Part shown: in pieces, positions 14,501 to 28,959 of the stretch
How the letters are laid out: the number at the start of each line of letters is the position of its first letter
Numbering within the stretch: position 1 is the first letter of the stretch
Source: Stercorarius parasiticus
Taxonomy: Eukaryota; Chordata; Aves; Charadriiformes; Stercorariidae
Length of the DNA stretch: 64,000 bases
Assembly: GCA_013396915.1 (NCBI GenBank)
Contig: VWZL01004383.1
Location: 184,469-248,468, forward strand
Reading direction: 5' to 3'
Made by a program: the position numbers and the translations under genes
The notes under the pieces: generated by a model
Told to the model about the DNA's origin: nothing
The model's database searches: none
Seen by the model: the letters and a program-made list of their open reading frames with translations, nothing else

Positions 14501-17156
14501 GCTGTGAAAAATGCAGTGATTTGGGGGATTGATCACGGTCTCATAATTCTTCGTCTCAGAATACAACTGTCATGAATGTAATTCAGAGTGATCTCGGTAT
14601 CAGAAGTGTCATGGCACTCGAAAAATTCCTCCCTGCATTTTGGGGAGGAACTGCAAATTCAGTGCATGGGAATGAGGTAGTCAGAAAAACTTCAGTTTTT
14701 TATAAAAGTATGTATCAATTTTCTACACTTGAAACAGTAGTTTAGTCTACCCAGTATTTGTTTACTAGTCAAAAAGTTCAAAGTAGCCTTAAGAAGGGGT
14801 TTGAAAGAGTCGCAAGAGTCCCTTTAAAGACACATGGTGTGTTTCATAGCCATGTTTCTAAGGGCACCTTTTATGACTGTAAGAAAGGTTTATATATTTA
14901 ATTGAACGGCAAAGATCAAAATGTACTAGTCCTAACTTATCAAAAACATACAAAAAGCCTAAATACACAAATGCATAGTAGTTGAATTTTGGGAATTTTA
15001 TTAGTATATGCATACGCTATTGCTTCTGAGTAGATCACTGTTCAAGAGGATTTTGAGCAAGACGCTTTATTTCTTTGATCAGCCTCAGTGTTACCTCACC
15101 TGATATTTCTGTGAAACAGTGTTGAACCCTTTGCTAACATGAACCACATTTGACAAAGAGGTGAACATGTCTCAGATAACTAAATTCCTACATGCTTTGT
15201 AAAGATAAGCATCTGTGGATTGGAGAATGATGCTATGAGGTCCACTAGAGGAAGGTATCAGCCTATATTTGCTGTCCCCAGAAAATCGACAACTTTGGGA
15301 AAAGCTTCAGTCGGAGCCTGCACCTTCTTATCTTAGACACAAAGATGTAAATCTGTAGGGAAATAGGCTTTATCAAATCCAGCTTCACAAAATTACTTGG
15401 GGTTTTTTTTATGTTGTTTTTGTCATGATTCTGATCTTGTTTTTTCTCAGGAGTGGGGATTAAAAAAATATGTTCATTTTATATCATGCAGGAGTAAACA
15501 ATCCATGGATTTAGATTGGTTGTCTGTGAGAAGATTAAGAAATCTAATTAGGCTGGAAAGTTCCTTTTCAAATGGGCAAAAACTGTTTCCTTGACTTAAA
15601 GCAAAATATCCTAAATGATCCAAAGATAAGGATTTTACTGCATCTATTTTCTCCTGTTCTAGGATGTATTAGTCTGTTATTAAGTGATTATACACCTTTT
15701 AAAGTTCTCTTTGTTTATTTATTGCTAACATGCATTTCAGAATGAATAGGAATTTCACTCCTATTTCAGGCTGTTCTATTGGTTTTGCAGAGAGAAACCT
15801 GAAACTAGATTTGGAGGAAAGCAGGTAGATTTTAAAACTTGGCTTAATTCTGATATACTTGGTCAATAACAGCATTGGGAACAGCCTTCTTACAGACTCT
15901 AAGCTGTGAAAACAGAGAATATGCTGTTATTACTGAAGCTTTATTCAGTTAGTGACTTGTTCCGAGTAGATACAAATTAAAGTTTCAGAGGAGAATATTA
16001 CTGCTTATAGCTGCGAAACACGGTCCAAATCAATACAAGATACCAGTGGACAGTTTTTACTTTGTTTATGCTGTTTCCATCTATGATTAGAAACTATTTA
16101 CTGCAATTTTTTTGTTTCTAGACTAGAGTAAATGCTTCTTGCTAGGGTTTTGCCTTAAATGTAGTTGAATCTGTTTCAATTTAGAGGGCTATTTTTTAAT
16201 GTACTTAGCATGTAGCTGCTCCCAGAAACATATGCTAGATGTATTTCAAATACCTATATAAAAAAAGGCATAAAACATGGATATGCTTATATGCAATCAA
16301 TTATCTGATTAAAAATTTTGATTGAAAAAGTTGAGCAATATTTATTTTGGGGGTTAATTATTTTGACTGTGTCTGAGTCAAAATGATCAAAATGTATTAC
16401 TGACTAGTAGGTGTTCTGCCTGTGGAAATTATTTGACTGGTGCTAGTTGTCCTCCTGCCTTTTCCTCAACTTCTGCTATTCCCAGTTGATTGGCATGTTA
16501 GACATAATTTATCTCAACCTATACTTCAAGTAGCTTATCTCCTCTGATGTTAAGTAATGGTAGTTAAGAGTTATTAAAAGTTTCAACTGCCAGCACTTTG
16601 GATGTACAAATTTAAAAATTAATCTTCCCATTTAATTTATTTTAATACAACACTTTTCACATTGTGAAAATTGTACTTTGTTTAGCTAGTCTTGTCTCTG
16701 TTTAGTGACACTTCAAATGTATTCTTGAAAATGCACCTAGTTAGCATTTAAATAACATTCCTAACCTTAGCAAGCCATCATACTGCACCTTTTCCACAGA
16801 TTAGCATTTTGTAGGTCCTCTCTCCAACATCCAAAGATACATTTTATTTTGCCAAAAAGAGATGTGAGCAAATGGCTAGTGAATAGCGAACTATGAAATC
16901 TTAAAGACTCCCCAAGTAATTAAGTTCTGAGGGCAAGAAAAAGTCATTATCTTTATTGGTGGCAGATGATACTAAGGAAAAAAAGAAGGGGAGGGGACTG
17001 TTAGACTGTCCCCTCCTCAAGCATAGAAATGCTTTGGAACATTTTCACTCTTATGTTCAGCTTAACGTACATTCCTGTCTTAGGTTAACTTGGCTTGTTA
17101 ATGCATGTGAAAAATTATACTTTATCTGGGTTAATGATGCCATCTGAATTTGTCAC

Positions 17157-17185
17157 AATAATATTACAAATAATATTACAAATAA
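17157..17185 (+). repeat. 12-bp tandem repeat
   Basis: aataatattaca is repeated 2.4 times in perfect copies. Confidence 0.9.
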
Positions 17186-18077
17186 GATTAACAGGTGTCT
17201 GCTAGGTAAATAGTGAGAACTATGAGAGAATATAGTGAGAGGATGTTAAAGGATTTCTTGGTTAGAATGTATGGAAAATCTTAAACCAGGACCTGTCAGA
17301 AAAGTATTTCTTTCGGTTTTTAAAAAGGCTGTTACAGGATTTCCATCTTAAGGAGAAGAAAAAAGGCCAGGGGGGAGGGGTGGGGGGTGGATAACAAAAA
17401 CTCAGCTAGTCCTAAAATTGTCTTATGAGTTTGATGTAATACATGAAAATGGACAGCTGTTAAGGCTATCTAGAACAGTCCAGTGGTTTACTTTTTATCT
17501 TAAATTTATCTGCTTAATACAGAACAGAAATGTGGAGAATGAAACCCAATAGTATATTCAGTAGGTTAGTAGTATATTCAGTCCAGGTTCTTATCTCACA
17601 GTCAGATTTATGTTGGAGACTTATTGTCTGTGAAGTTTCAATGACTTCAGTGGCAAATCCATAGATTTAAGGATCTGATAATGATGTTTTGGCTGTTAAC
17701 ACTTTGATTGCGTTCATTCCAGATGAATTCTGACACCATTCAGTTTCTAATCAGGAATGCCTGACCCGCTCTTCAAAAGAAGGGGAAAAAGCCCTACTCT
17801 TCAGCCCTGTTCTTGATCAGTGAAGTTGCATGAGCTAGCTGCCCAGATTTCTCCAAATCCCATAGTGTAAACATTGAAATGTGGTAGCATTTGTATAAAC
17901 ATCGAATTGTGGCATTATTCCTTTGAAGGGCTGAAAACACTAGCAGAATGACTGGCCCATAAAAAAGGCTTCTGTCTGGACCAGCTGTAGTACTGGTAGG
18001 AGATCTTTTGTTTGCTTCAACCAGTTCTCTTTCTGGTGGTGAAGGGGTACAGAAGCTAACGTTCCTAACCCTCACTC

Positions 18078-18112
18078 TTTTTTTTTTTTTTTTTTTTTTT
18101 TGGCTTTTTTTT
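18078..18112 (+). repeat. T24 homopolymer with a second T run
   Basis: 24 T bases, then ggc, then about eight or nine more T. No splice acceptor or gene follows that I can recognise. Confidence 0.95.
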
Positions 18113-21100
18113 AACAAAACATGCAAAAAAAATTAATTTTAGCAAAATATTTAGCTCATTGGTACCGAACTTGTCAGGCCGTTATATCTACCTTGGCTAT
18201 TTTAAAGGCTATTTTGTACAAGAATGAAAATGGTTCATCAAATATCAGGAATTTTTGAGTACTTAGGAGAAAAGAATATGTAGCTGTGTGATGGGTATAA
18301 AATCAGAGAAAGAACAGCTGTCGTACAGTGCAAAAAGCTGTGAAAAAGTTCTATTTAGAAACAATTCTGCCTACATAACATTTTCTACTCCTTTTTATTG
18401 TGAACTTTTACATGACAAAATATTTGTGAGTTTTTATAAATCTGCTGGTGGGTGGAGATGATTCTGGCATTTGCTTTTGGCGGTAAATATCTCTTTTTAT
18501 TGACAATTCAGTTTACCTCTTACTGGATCCAAATCATCTGACGTGCTGCCTTATTCCTGTACTGCCCCAATGCTTTTAATGTTGTTACATTGATCGTAAT
18601 TATTTTAGCTTTAATTTTAAGAGTAATTAAACACATATATTGTAGCTATCTCTGGAAAACAGCATCGTGTTATGTGTGTATATATGTGTGTATGTGGAGA
18701 GCCTTTGAGGAGCCTAGTGTCTAATCTAAGCTAATACTCAAAGCTCGCTGTATAGCTAAGGGTAGGAGATTTGTGTCCTTGGAGGTTGATTCCATCTTAA
18801 GGTAGATGCGGTGCATTTTTCATGGACGTCCCTGTCTTTCTTAAACAGCTCCCTTGGACTCAATATGTACATTTTAGAAAGATAAATTTAAAGGGAGATA
18901 AATGCCACTAATAGAATAAACAATAGGACATGCTCTAAAAGGGAAGTCAGGAAGGAGCTTGGAAGACAAACAAAAATAACTGTAGCATACTGAATGCTTG
19001 GGCAATAGTCACAAGCTCTTCCTTATCTGCTTTCCATATGAAACCTGGACTAAAAGTCCACCGCTGAGAGCAATGAATTTAATTAAACACCCATCAGCTA
19101 ATATCTACTGTAGGCAGTACATAGATTCGGACTAGCATTTAGTAGAGAGGAAAATGCAATGGGTAAGATACAAAAAGGTGTGTTCGTATTTGCTCATGTG
19201 TTTGTGTTTTCCCATTCTGCGTGTGTGTTATGACTGCATCAAAATGGGAGCTCATCCTGGTTTTGGCATGACAGCATTCTTCCTAGTCTGAAAACATAAG
19301 CTGTATCACTCCTTGACTCTTTACTTATATTTTGGGACTGGGATGTAAAATAGTTCTTAAGATACTGTTGCTATAGTGTATCTCTACATTTTGTCCCGAA
19401 CACTACAGATAAAGTTAATTTCTTGGAGGATCATGATTTAAATTAAAAAGCATTCAACAGCAATAAGCATACTCTTCAAAAATGATCACTATTAATGTTT
19501 ATTTGCACGTATATAAAAATACACATATAATTAACAATATTTTAATAAAATCTCTAATCTAAACCTTGAGTATAACTCATTTACCTGAAATGTAGTATTT
19601 GCTTCCTCCAAACAGTCGCATAATAATGAATGTATTAGGCGGTATAATTTCTTGAGCAACTGGCCTTATCTAGGAGGATTTTCCAAAGTTTTTCACAGGC
19701 TTTTAAACTATGGAACTCGAGGAATATTTTTGAGGAGAAAAGCTCCCTTGTTGAGTGTTACCACTCTAAATTATAAGATGTATCAGTTCCTAGAATTTCT
19801 CAAAGTATATTTTACTGTTTAAATGGGCGGGTTTTTTCCCTTTGATAATTGTATGTGTAGGAGGCACTATTAAGAAGGTTCATATTACTATAGCATAGCA
19901 TAAAAGCTGTAATCGCCAACTGAACATTACTTTGCGTGAAAAAATATTCTTAAGTGCTTTTGTTGACATGAAAATTCATTCCAGATATCTTGAAAAACAC
20001 AGGTAATTTCTTTCTATTCTGTGGTCCTCTCCCAAAAATAAGGTCAGCTCTTTTTTTCTCCAACAGATTTGGTCTTATGGTGGTATTGTGTGTGTTTGTT
20101 TTTTAATGATTTTTAAAGCTTTTGCTTCTCAGAGACCTTCACATTTTCATCAAACTTAGGTATTAGATTTTTATTATTATGTTTGTTTATTTTTAGATGC
20201 TTACTTTTCACTGATAGGGGAAAAATAATAACTCTGTGCAACATTCCAGGCACCTCGGTAACCTTAAAAATGTATGAATAAGCAAATTATCATATTATAT
20301 TATTAGAAAATATTTATAAACACCATAGGGCAAGCCCATTTCCTTTTGAAAAAGTGTTTATATGAGTCAGAAGCATATTGCTGTCCATCAACCCTGTTAT
20401 CACTGTTAAGAAGAAAAAAATGAAGACAAAAATTGAAGCAGATTTCTCTGTGTTAGCAGAGAACGTCACACAATTTGGGGACCTTAACTCATCTGTTTTT
20501 TTAATAGATGAAACATTTAAATAGCAATGAATAAATTTAAATATTTTGTATTTCATTTAAATTCTATATTTTTTATTCCCACTGGGGTTTTTTTCATTAT
20601 TTTGTTCTTGAGGACAGACATCTATATGAAATGTATTCACTTTCCAACTTAAGAAAACTGAGGATGAGAAGATGACAGTTAGTTTATCCTATTTAGCAAA
20701 CAATCTGGGAGGTAGGAAGGAAAATTTATAGTGTTGTTTCCCCAAATGCTATTTTGAGGAAGTTCTTCTCTGACATAAAATTTAGTAGCATCAAAATATA
20801 AAAATTCTTCTTGATCCCTTTTTAACTGCTTTTACAGTTAGATGTAAATGTTATGATGGAATCAGGTGGCTCTTTATTTTGTTTGTTTAAACAGTAGTTC
20901 ATTTGTTATAGATCGTTTTACAAATAATGTATTAAGACAACCATTTCCCCAAACAAAATGCGTAAAACCATAGTGCTTCTGTCCATGGTTTGAGGTCTTT
21001 CTTATTTCTAGAGCTTTTATTTTCCAGAAACATGCTTTCCCAAAACATAATTAGGCTGTGCTTACTTTCATTGCAGCCCTTTGTCATTGATTTGCACGCA

Positions 21101-21729
21101 CACTTTGTCTCTGACTGTTTGTCATCTAAGTAACAGTCCTTCATAAAACCATAGCAAGACAAAATCTCTGGCCTTTGTCTTTGGTGAAATTTACCAGCTT
21201 TTGCAGTGGAATCTACAGGGTATTTATGAATAACTCTTAAACAATGAAAAGTAGTTATAATCCTTGTTTCCTGTCTTATGCATAACAGTATAATAATAAT
21301 CAGCAATTCCTCATCTCTCTTTATGTAATTTAATTTTTGGGAAATCATCATCAAATCCTTAGCTGATATCCAACAAAACGGTTTATATTCAAGGGATTGT
21401 TTGCTTTGTAAGATGACTCATCATCCCTTCTAAGCCTTTAATTAAGAGGTTTGGGGTTTTTTTTCCTTTTATTTAAATATTTTTGATTTCCTAGGTTTCT
21501 CTCTCACATTTTTTCGGACTCTTAACTGTGTTAAACCTGGATTCATGTAATTCACTCTTGTCACCAGAGCACAATGGACTGTAAACTTGAAGTTTTCATA
21601 TAACTCTGAGAACTCATACAGTTTATGCATTTTGCAGAATTTTTAAACTTGATTCATTTCTGTGTCTGAATTCTAGTGGAGTGGTCACATATTCAATAAA
21701 AGTAAAACGAATTGGTATGTATGTGGGCG

Positions 21730-21760
<31 letters not shown>

Positions 21761-21778
21761 CGCACATATATGTGCATG
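21730..21778 (+). repeat. GT microsatellite merging into AT/GC alternation
   Basis: (GT)12 from 21730 to 21753 continues as atatatgcgcacatatatgt and gcatg, giving 49 nt of unbroken purine-pyrimidine alternation. Confidence 0.95.
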
Positions 21779-22925
21779 GCTGTCCATATGCCACACCTAA
21801 AGACATGTTATCAATATGAGTTCAACAGTCAGTTTCTACTCCTAAAGCCAGTAAAGCTTCCTGTGAACACCCGATGAGAAAATATTAGAGGACTGATATT
21901 AGAGGACCCCAGGTTCTAACATGTATTTTTGCAGATTTCAGCAAGTCGTGTGCATAGATGCATGTGCTTGGCAATCATCACATCTGTGAAAGTGTTTCAA
22001 CCAATAGACCACTTATTCTAACTTCCTGCTTTTATTAGGTGCTTGAGTCATGTTAAGTATAATGTGGTTGCAGAAAACACTAATAGTTAGAATTTTATGA
22101 GAAATAATTGCAGACGAAACTTTAAAGGGAACAGTTTATTTCTCTCTGAAAGAAGAATGGAGCTTTAGTTAAGTTAAATGCATCTACTCAGTAATCTTGA
22201 AATTTAAAATCAAAGTTAAGTATGTCCTGTTTTTGTAACAGAGATATCAAGGACATTCTTACAGGGTGATATTTATTTCCTTTCAATTTCGTAGATTCCC
22301 TTCAGTTAGTTTTTTTTCTTTTATTCGGCTATTTTAATTGCTATTAAAATTGCTACTTTAATTTTCAGTCTGGGGAGGTTAAGTTTTACTCCCCATTTGT
22401 GTAAGTGTTCTGTGCAAACAGTTCCAAAAATTATTTTGTCTGGATGAAAGCAAATGCAGAACATCAACCGTCTAGAATTGCTACTAGACCTTGTTTCCCC
22501 TTTCAGTTTTGGAAGTCTGTTAGATCATCAAGCTTTCCTGTTTGAGAGAGAGAGATCTTTCTGTCTGTGTTGAATATGGGAACAGGCTCTATATTAAGAC
22601 TAATTCATTCCTTCTCAAGAAACAAAGGTAAAAGGACAGGAGGGAGGTAAGGACCAAAGTAGAAAACTGTCTTGTTGAGATTTCTATGACACTTTGCACA
22701 TATGTGGAATGTTCTTATGTGTTGCATTTAAAATTATGTACATTTTGTACATGTCTTATGTACATAAGACAAAAGTTTTTCACATCAGTTTAAGGTATTG
22801 TGAAATATTGCTAATTCATTTGAATAGAACACATTTTTATTGTCTGACTTCCATTTGCTGAGGTTTTATGCAAGCGTAGAGAGGCAATGTTAAATGCAAG
22901 GAAGAGCTTATCTGATTTTCATGTT

Positions 22926-23230
22926 AAGCGCGTTATTGAAAATGTATACATTGCTCTGGAATGGTGTCGAAGCACAGTTCTCTTTTACCAAGAGCTTTTG
23001 CAAGATCAGTCTTAGGCTGAAGCGGTGACTGGCGGTGTTATATAGAATCCCATGCTAAGGCTGTTTGATCATGGGTCACAAAAATAAACATATGGGACGT
23101 TAGGGTTAGACTGCTGTACTGTGAGCTATCAAATAAAAAGCTTAATGCAAATCACCTGATGAGAGATTGTAGTACAGCCTTTCATTTAGTTAAGGTTTTA
23201 GCTTTGGCTCCTCTGTCAGGTTTTCCCTTT
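22926..23230. promoter_or_regulatory. Candidate conserved non-coding element with octamer and E-box
   Basis: Higher-complexity stretch within AT-rich intron. It contains a perfect octamer ATGCAAAT at 23145-23152 directly followed by an E-box CACCTG at 23153-23158, a pairing seen in neural enhancers bound by POU and bHLH factors. Function is inferred only. Confidence 0.3.
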
Positions 23231-23997
23231 CAGTGTCAAAGAAATTGGCATGGTACACTGGAAAAATATGAGGAGATTTAATTAGTGGACATATTGGGAT
23301 TACCCTGGGCTGGTAATGCATTGTATTTTAGGTTTTCAAATGCTCTTTAAGATTGATGTAAAAGCCCAATGAAAAGTATATAGAGTCATATAAATGCCAG
23401 ACCATCCTTTCTGAAAGGTACAGTGCGTTCCCCAAAACTTTTCAACTAGGGTTCATAAAATAGTGAGTGTTTCTGTGAATACAGTAGAACTCTTACACAT
23501 CAAATCAGAGTCTTTAAGCAGACAATGAAAAGTTTAATGGTAACCATATAGAGATGTTTGCCTGTTGAAGTATTGAAATAAAAACATTGGAAGCATCAGC
23601 ATCCTTTATCCTGTTGCATCTTCCAGCATTTATTCTAATGGTTGTTTTCAAAGATGTATTGGTTGTCTAATAAGTAAATAACAACCTTCTTGGAGAAAAA
23701 GCTTGTGGTCTGTTGTTTTGAAGTTTCACAACTGCATTTAAAATGTTCTTGATAAAATTAGTTCAATGTGGTTGCCAAGGATATTTGCCAGAAGTAAAGT
23801 TTTAGGTGGTTAAGGGAGGTGGAAGGAAAAATGAATGATTAAAATAAAGCTATTGCAAGCTGTTTAGCTCTTAGGCCTAGCTAACTTATTAGATTTCAAA
23901 ACAGGTTTTTATTTACTTGCTTTTAAATTGCCTGATGGCTGCTAATCGTTCATCCTTCCCTCTCCCATGGAACTGCAGACAAAAAGCGTATTTTATG

Positions 23998-24195
23998 TCA
24001 TAGAATCATTTAGGTTGGAAAGGATCTTTAAGATCACCAAGTCCAACCATTAACTGCCAAGTCCACCACTAAACCATGTCCCTAAGCACGACATCTACAC
24101 ATCTTTTAAATACCTCCAGGGATGATGACTCCACCACTTCCCATGACATGTCCCTTTTCATATTAAAAAACTAGGCCCAAAAATTTTTCCCCTAA
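23998..24195 (-). mobile_element. CR1 LINE 3' fragment
   Basis: It begins tcatagaatcatttaggttg and continues through aagatcaccaagtccaacca and tacctccagggatgatgact, a CR1 3' UTR in reverse orientation. Similarity is clear to about 24145. After a divergent stretch, a piece near 24180-24194 (aaaatttttcccctaa) resembles the next CR1 block, so an internal replacement or deletion is likely. No coding part remains. Confidence 0.9.
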
Positions 24196-24756
24196 AAGCT
24201 AAACAAAAAACCCCAGAAAACTGATTAAGATTTCTCTTTTCTTGCTTATTTTAAAAAGTCTATTTTTGGTGAGCAGTACACAGACAGGCTTTTTTGTGCA
24301 ATTACATTCTGCCTCTTTTATTTGATAAGAAAAAGATGAAACCTGCACGTGCAAAATGAATTTTAATTGTGATATAAGGGGAAAGAAACCACATTCTACT
24401 TGCTGAAAAGTAGAGTACATACAAATAATGAGGAATTTACTTGTATTCCTTAGAAAAAGTAAACATGAAATGAGTGTATCAACATCATCAGCAGCATGTA
24501 TTTGGATAGTGGTTTTCCTTTTTTGCAACCACATGCAAACTTCTGTCATGGATTTTAGTATTATGAGACATACATAAAAAATATTTTTTCTGTTTTTTTG
24601 AATGTACATTTGGTCATTCTCTGTGCCAGAATTATTCTTCTCTTGTATATGTTTCATCTCTTCATATGTAAAAGACAATGTACAACACATGACCCTAACT
24701 CCAATTTGAATTGTAATAATTAAAAAAAAAGAATAATTTTATTTTGGCTATGTTTG

Positions 24757-24770
24757 CACACACACACACA
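24757..24770 (+). repeat. CA microsatellite
   Basis: (CA)7 between tgtttg and aaaggc. Confidence 0.95.
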
Positions 24771-27700
24771 AAAGGCACTGAATATTTGGTAATTTGGCTT
24801 TCTCAAAGTCAGTTATTTCAAAATTGAGATCTGTATTTTAAAAACATATTTTGAAAACCATATGCCAAAACGTATGCGTATAGATGGCTGAGCTTTTGTT
24901 CACAGAAATGTGAAAAAAGGAGTGGATGCAACTGTTAAACAACTGAAAATGATAAATAATCTGACAGTTTACTTTAGACACTAATGGAGCCTAAAAGCTT
25001 TTAAAATGACAGAAATTTCACCAACTTCAGTCATTCATAGGCTTATTTTTGTTATACAGGTTGGTCATGTAGCTGGCAGTTTTTCCTTTGTGTGACTCTT
25101 GTAAATTATTGTACTCTGTTATCTGAGTGAAAAGCTATTAGAGTCGCGTTAAGGAATACAACAACATCACTTCAGAAGATTAAAGCAATTCCCAACTGTA
25201 CATGTGTACAATTTCTCCACACTTTTTTTTTACTTTTTTCTTTGTTGATGTAACCTTTAAAAAAAAATATTCTACTGTTGTGATGCACTTTAGAACTGTA
25301 TCTTATTCTACGTGAAATGTGCTTTTGCACAATTGTATGTCTTCATGGAGCAGTGATTTCCATTTACTGCATCTTGGTTTATACTTACTAAAATGTAGCG
25401 TGTTTGGTCCGTAGTATGACATCAAGCATATTTTTATTATATTGCACTTTCTAAAATAACACAGATTGTAGAATACCCTTTAGTCACTTACTGTCACATC
25501 TAATGAAATTCCTATTTAGCATCGACTGTTTTCCATTCAAATGTTTTGACAGTAGTCATGCCTGGTAAGTGCTTTCCGTATTAGACTCCGGTAGCTGGGA
25601 GGTAACCTGATCTGTGTTTTGTTTCAGTGTGTTGTCTGCTGACCTCGAGAACACTTGCATTAGCCGCATTGATCAATCCACATCACATCTCATCATTTAG
25701 GAGACAATTAATACTGCAGCGTAAAGACTCCCCAGAGCATTTTCTTAGGGCTGGATTGCTTTACACAGAAACCACAGAGTTGTTTGCAAAAGGGGGAGGA
25801 AGCCAAGAAAGGGGTAAAAAAAAAGCATTAAGAAAGCTTTGTCTAGGAACCAAGTTTCATTTTCTGGCATTTCATACTCCCTTTTTTGATGGAGTGTTTT
25901 GAGAAAAAAGAATTACCTGAGTTTTGAAGTTGATTTGTTGAAAAGTCACTGTAACAGGTCACATAAATGTTCTAAAAATCTTGCTCTTGAGAAACCATGC
26001 ATTTGATGATTTGTGGTACTTGTCTAACTTGCTGTTAAGAGTGTAGTCATTTTAACTTCATATTTTATCTCAAGGATTATTAACCTGACAGCTTTTGAAA
26101 ACTGATTGACATGTTTTAATCCTAATTTTAATTATTTTAAAATTGTTTTTAAAACATTTAAAAAATAAAAATTTTTTAAACATATTTTAATAGAGAAAAA
26201 AATGTCAGCTTCATTGTTTTGGTTTTGCTGCAGAGCTTCTTCCACAAAGTTGAATTTCAGTATTGCCTGATACTGTTTCTTAAGAAAAGTCTTTGAAAGA
26301 TTTCAAGTGTACATGAATACATTAAGTAAGGCAGGGCTCTTAGTGTGCTGTTTCATCTTTAGATAATGAAATATTTAATCTTTAGAGATCATCAACAGAA
26401 GCAGATGAGGAGCATTTACTAATAAAAACACATTTTTTCTTGCAGATGGCAGGTTACTTTACTAGTCTCTGTTAAAGACTATGTTGCAGTGTTGTAAGGA
26501 ACATATTTTAAGATCAGTTGATAACAGTAGATATTACAAAAGATATAAAATTGATAAGAAGGGAATTTTAGGGAGGACATTTCCCTAATCTATGTACTCC
26601 GTGTCATTCTGTACAGATTGCTCAATGGTAACGAGGCCAACTAGCATGTTGTGAACTTCAGAAATCATTGCAAACTTGTTAGTATTTACGACATCATTAC
26701 ATTGTAATTTTCATTTGTTTAGGTAGAGTGAATGAATTTTTCATCAGAAAAGATTCATGTGTGACCATGTTAATAATAATTGCTAGGAATATGTCAATGG
26801 CAAAAATTATGTTTACTTTTGTGGTAATTCCATGGCTTAAATTTGTTATTTTGCTTCCCGTCCTGTAATCTTGAAGTAAAATGCGCACTGGCATTGAATA
26901 GAGACTTTTATCTAGCATATCTTTGCACGGCAGTATTATTGTGTTTTCAGGCATGCACTAATATAATGATAATGCGTGTTATAAATTTATCATGTTGGTA
27001 AAACTGTTCTACTAATATTTGAAGGTAAAAACATAGTGATTAAAAAATCATTATTTTGAGTGTGTTGGAAATTTACAGAATGTGTGTGGAAGTATGTACT
27101 GCATGAAATTCCAAAGCAATTTTACTTGGTCATATAGGTTGTCTTGTTTTGGTATTCCTGTAGAACAAAAGTGGAAATTACAATACCCCCTCTTAAGTTT
27201 CATTTTTCCAGCTCCTGCTAGATCCTGTTTTTCAAGTCAAGTCTGAGTTTGTGGAACCTATTTAGAGTTATTTGATATGTGGAACACAGAATGTGGATTG
27301 TTTCAGTGCAGTGTCATACTTGTATCCTTAGGATCAATACTGTTTTTTTTTTTATATTATTTGTCTAGTGAGGATGTAACCCAATAAGTTAAAAAAAAAT
27401 AGCTTTTTTGCTATACAGTAAAGACATACAAAATCATCTAAAACCACCCTGGTCATAGAAAATACATGAAGTATTTTTCCGCAATTCTGCATCAATCCTT
27501 GGCCATCCTGTAGAAGTTTTTAATTAAGAAATCAAAGAAATAAGGACTGGTGTGGTTTTTTGTAACACAAACATCATAATTTCACTTTGGAAAAGGGTTA
27601 TGTGGCAATGTAGGCTTTGTCTAAGCCTTTCTAGAGAATTAGAGCTAAAGCTATGGTAGTTATTTAATGTTCATTGGCAATCTGCATAGAATTGCAAATT

Positions 27701-28959
27701 CTGTGAAGTAGTAAACAAAAGATGAGATAAACATGGTACATCAGACTGTCTTTCCCAAGGCTACAGGGGCAGGCAAGTCATTATAAGAGTCAATGACATT
27801 AAAGGTGAGAATAAGTAACAGTGATAGAAGGGAAAGGGAGTGACAGCCAATAAAAGAAAAAGAAGGTGCTTCAGACTGTAAAGGAGAGTTAAGGAGGAAA
27901 TTATACGGAGCAAAAGAGAACGATTAGAACTGAAAACCAGGCAAAACTAAAATGACAAGAAACAGAGGGTTACACTTTGCTGCAGAGTTTGGGAATGAGA
28001 AATATGTTCAAGGCCTGTTTTTCTTAAGTATCTGTCCTAGCTTTACACATGAGTACAGTGGCAAAGTGTCCCCTCCTCTGGTTCATTGCCACCAAAGGCC
28101 TAGTATTCTTACATGTAGAATACGTATTTCACCTTTCAGGCCTATTTGATGAGTGTATTGTATTTTCCAGTGACCTTAGAACATGGATACTTAGAAGGTA
28201 GTCGTGTGGAGTCTAGATATCCTGCATGAATGGTATTCAGCATAACTCTAAGCAGAAATTCTTGAAATGTAATTTGTGGGGTATTGACTACTTGTTTAGT
28301 ACAAGCTTTCATAATTTCCAACTGCTAAATCACATTAAAGACAGCTTAAACACCATGTATTCAGTAAATAATTGCAGTTATCAGAAGGATGTTCTAAGGT
28401 AGGAAGGTTATAAAAGACAAAGTGGATACTCAAATATATGAGATCAGTTGGCCTTGAAAGTTCTTGCCGTAACAACTTGCAGCTGTTCTAAGAAAAGATC
28501 TCATAATGTTTACACTAAATGAATGTATTTGCATTTCAGGTGTTCATTACAAAAGCTTATTCTAAGTGCATCTATAATGCTGGCTATTATGTTCAACCTT
28601 GTGTTACCTAAAAGTTGTACAAAATTTTAGAATAATCTAGAACAAGGCCAAAATCATTCGAAAGACATGTATTCTGCACACATTTATCATATTTGCTAAT
28701 ATTTCCAACAACACCTAATTGTTTTGTTGGAATAAGGTAAGTTAGAAGACTTATGGTCTGACTAATACCCAGATTGGCTTGGAAAGTTATGTGTTTGTGG
28801 GATCTATACAAATAGGAGTTGTTTAAAACATCTTCAGATCATCAGTATGTTATCTTTTGGAAATCTCTGCTTTCGTTTGTGGCGGTATTGGTAGTTGGTT
28901 TTGCAAGGTTGCTTTTCAGTGCCGTCTTTATGTCATAACTGAAGCAGTTTGTGTGTCTT

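Noticed and set aside
20932..21354. Minus-strand 140-codon ORF
   Set aside because: No family or domain and no regulatory context; low-complexity Ile/Leu runs suggest chance.
24199..24690. Minus-strand 163-codon ORF
   Set aside because: Composition is that of AT-rich intron, with no domain, and it abuts a CR1 remnant; probably chance.
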